This document shows positions 63,947 through 64,000 of a stretch of DNA of 64,000 nucleotides, piece after piece. Both the position numbers and the translations under genes were made by a program. Within the stretch, counting starts at the first letter, position 1, and every line of letters starts with the position of its first letter. The notes beneath the pieces are model-generated. The model was not told where the DNA came from and did no database searches. It worked only from the letters and a program-made list of their open reading frames with translations. The stretch spans positions 344,637 to 408,636 of the forward strand of contig NZ_ATWI01000011.1 of the NCBI RefSeq assembly GCF_000421165.1, written 5' to 3'. Source of the DNA: Marinobacter daepoensis DSM 16072. Lineage in GTDB: Bacteria; Pseudomonadota; Gammaproteobacteria; Pseudomonadales; Oleiphilaceae.

Positions 63947-64000
63947 TTTATGTTTCGCTTAGATCAAAAATAAACACAATAAGGTATTGCAATGACACCC

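Larger units (their letters stand above)
59907..64000 (+). mobile_element. Second inovirus prophage unit, left 4.1 kb
   Basis: The sequence repeats 47290-51383 at an offset of 12,617 bases and runs off the window inside the first repressor operator. A tandem array of at least two units is the direct reading. It could arise by integration of a second phage, by integration of a dimer, or as an assembly artefact of a circular form. Confidence 0.9.

Overview
The window looks like the chromosome of a marine gammaproteobacterium close to Marinobacter. This is inferred from the Pseudomonas-like ethanol-oxidation gene order, the aerobic respiratory gene content and the protein sequences; no rRNA or other marker gene is present to prove the genus.

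Region 1 (1-20 kb) is a PQQ-dependent alcohol-oxidation locus. It begins with the 3' end of a quinoprotein alcohol dehydrogenase, then an HD-domain protein, a class II aldolase, Crp- and AraC-type regulators, an acyl-CoA ligase and the ExaC aldehyde dehydrogenase. An AcuR/AcuI acrylate-reduction pair with two visible operators follows, then an AhpD-like protein and a NosR-like flavin/iron-sulfur membrane protein. After these come pqqABCDE with a PqqH-type peptidase, ErcA and an ErcS hybrid kinase. Together they make the cofactor, oxidise alcohol to aldehyde to acid, activate the acid, and sense the process.

Region 2 (20-30 kb) is housekeeping: fumarase, a CDP-archaeol-synthase-like membrane protein, MsrA/MsrB, the SorAB sulfite dehydrogenase, an acyltransferase, a Ca/Na exchanger and malate:quinone oxidoreductase.

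Region 3 (30-44 kb) is a poorly characterised envelope system. Two outer-membrane barrel proteins diverge from a compact operon of a coiled-coil exported protein, three TPR proteins (two of them lipoproteins), a small exported protein, an ExbB-like protein, two ExbD-like proteins, a TonB/AgmX-like protein and a 971-residue lipoprotein with two CXXCH haem motifs. One ExbD paralogue has Asn where the proton-carrying Asp is normally found. CheV and an ExoD-like protein follow.

Region 4 (45.7-47.3 kb) is a decayed accessory scar: a hipB-like antitoxin behind four operator palindromes, a hipA cut off by an IS3-family fragment, and remnants suggesting earlier integration at this spot.

Region 5 (47.29-64 kb) is an integrative filamentous phage (inovirus, Pf-like layout) in tandem: one complete 12,617-bp unit, then the first 4,094 bp of a second unit that appears identical. 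The units join at an attachment core made of a tRNA- or tmRNA-like 3' end and its terminator. The phage carries a CI/LexA-like SOS repressor, an Xis-like regulator, small early proteins, a candidate ssDNA-binding protein, a coat protein, a pIII-like adsorption protein, a DUF2523 minor coat protein, a Zot/pI ATPase, an intergenic region with large hairpins, a rolling-circle replication protein and a tyrosine integrase. Its cargo is an SRAP/YedK abasic-site protein, a DUF4124 protein, a 26-residue peptide with three KVTDN repeats, and a 418-residue membrane protein coupled to the repressor that is a candidate exclusion or defence factor.
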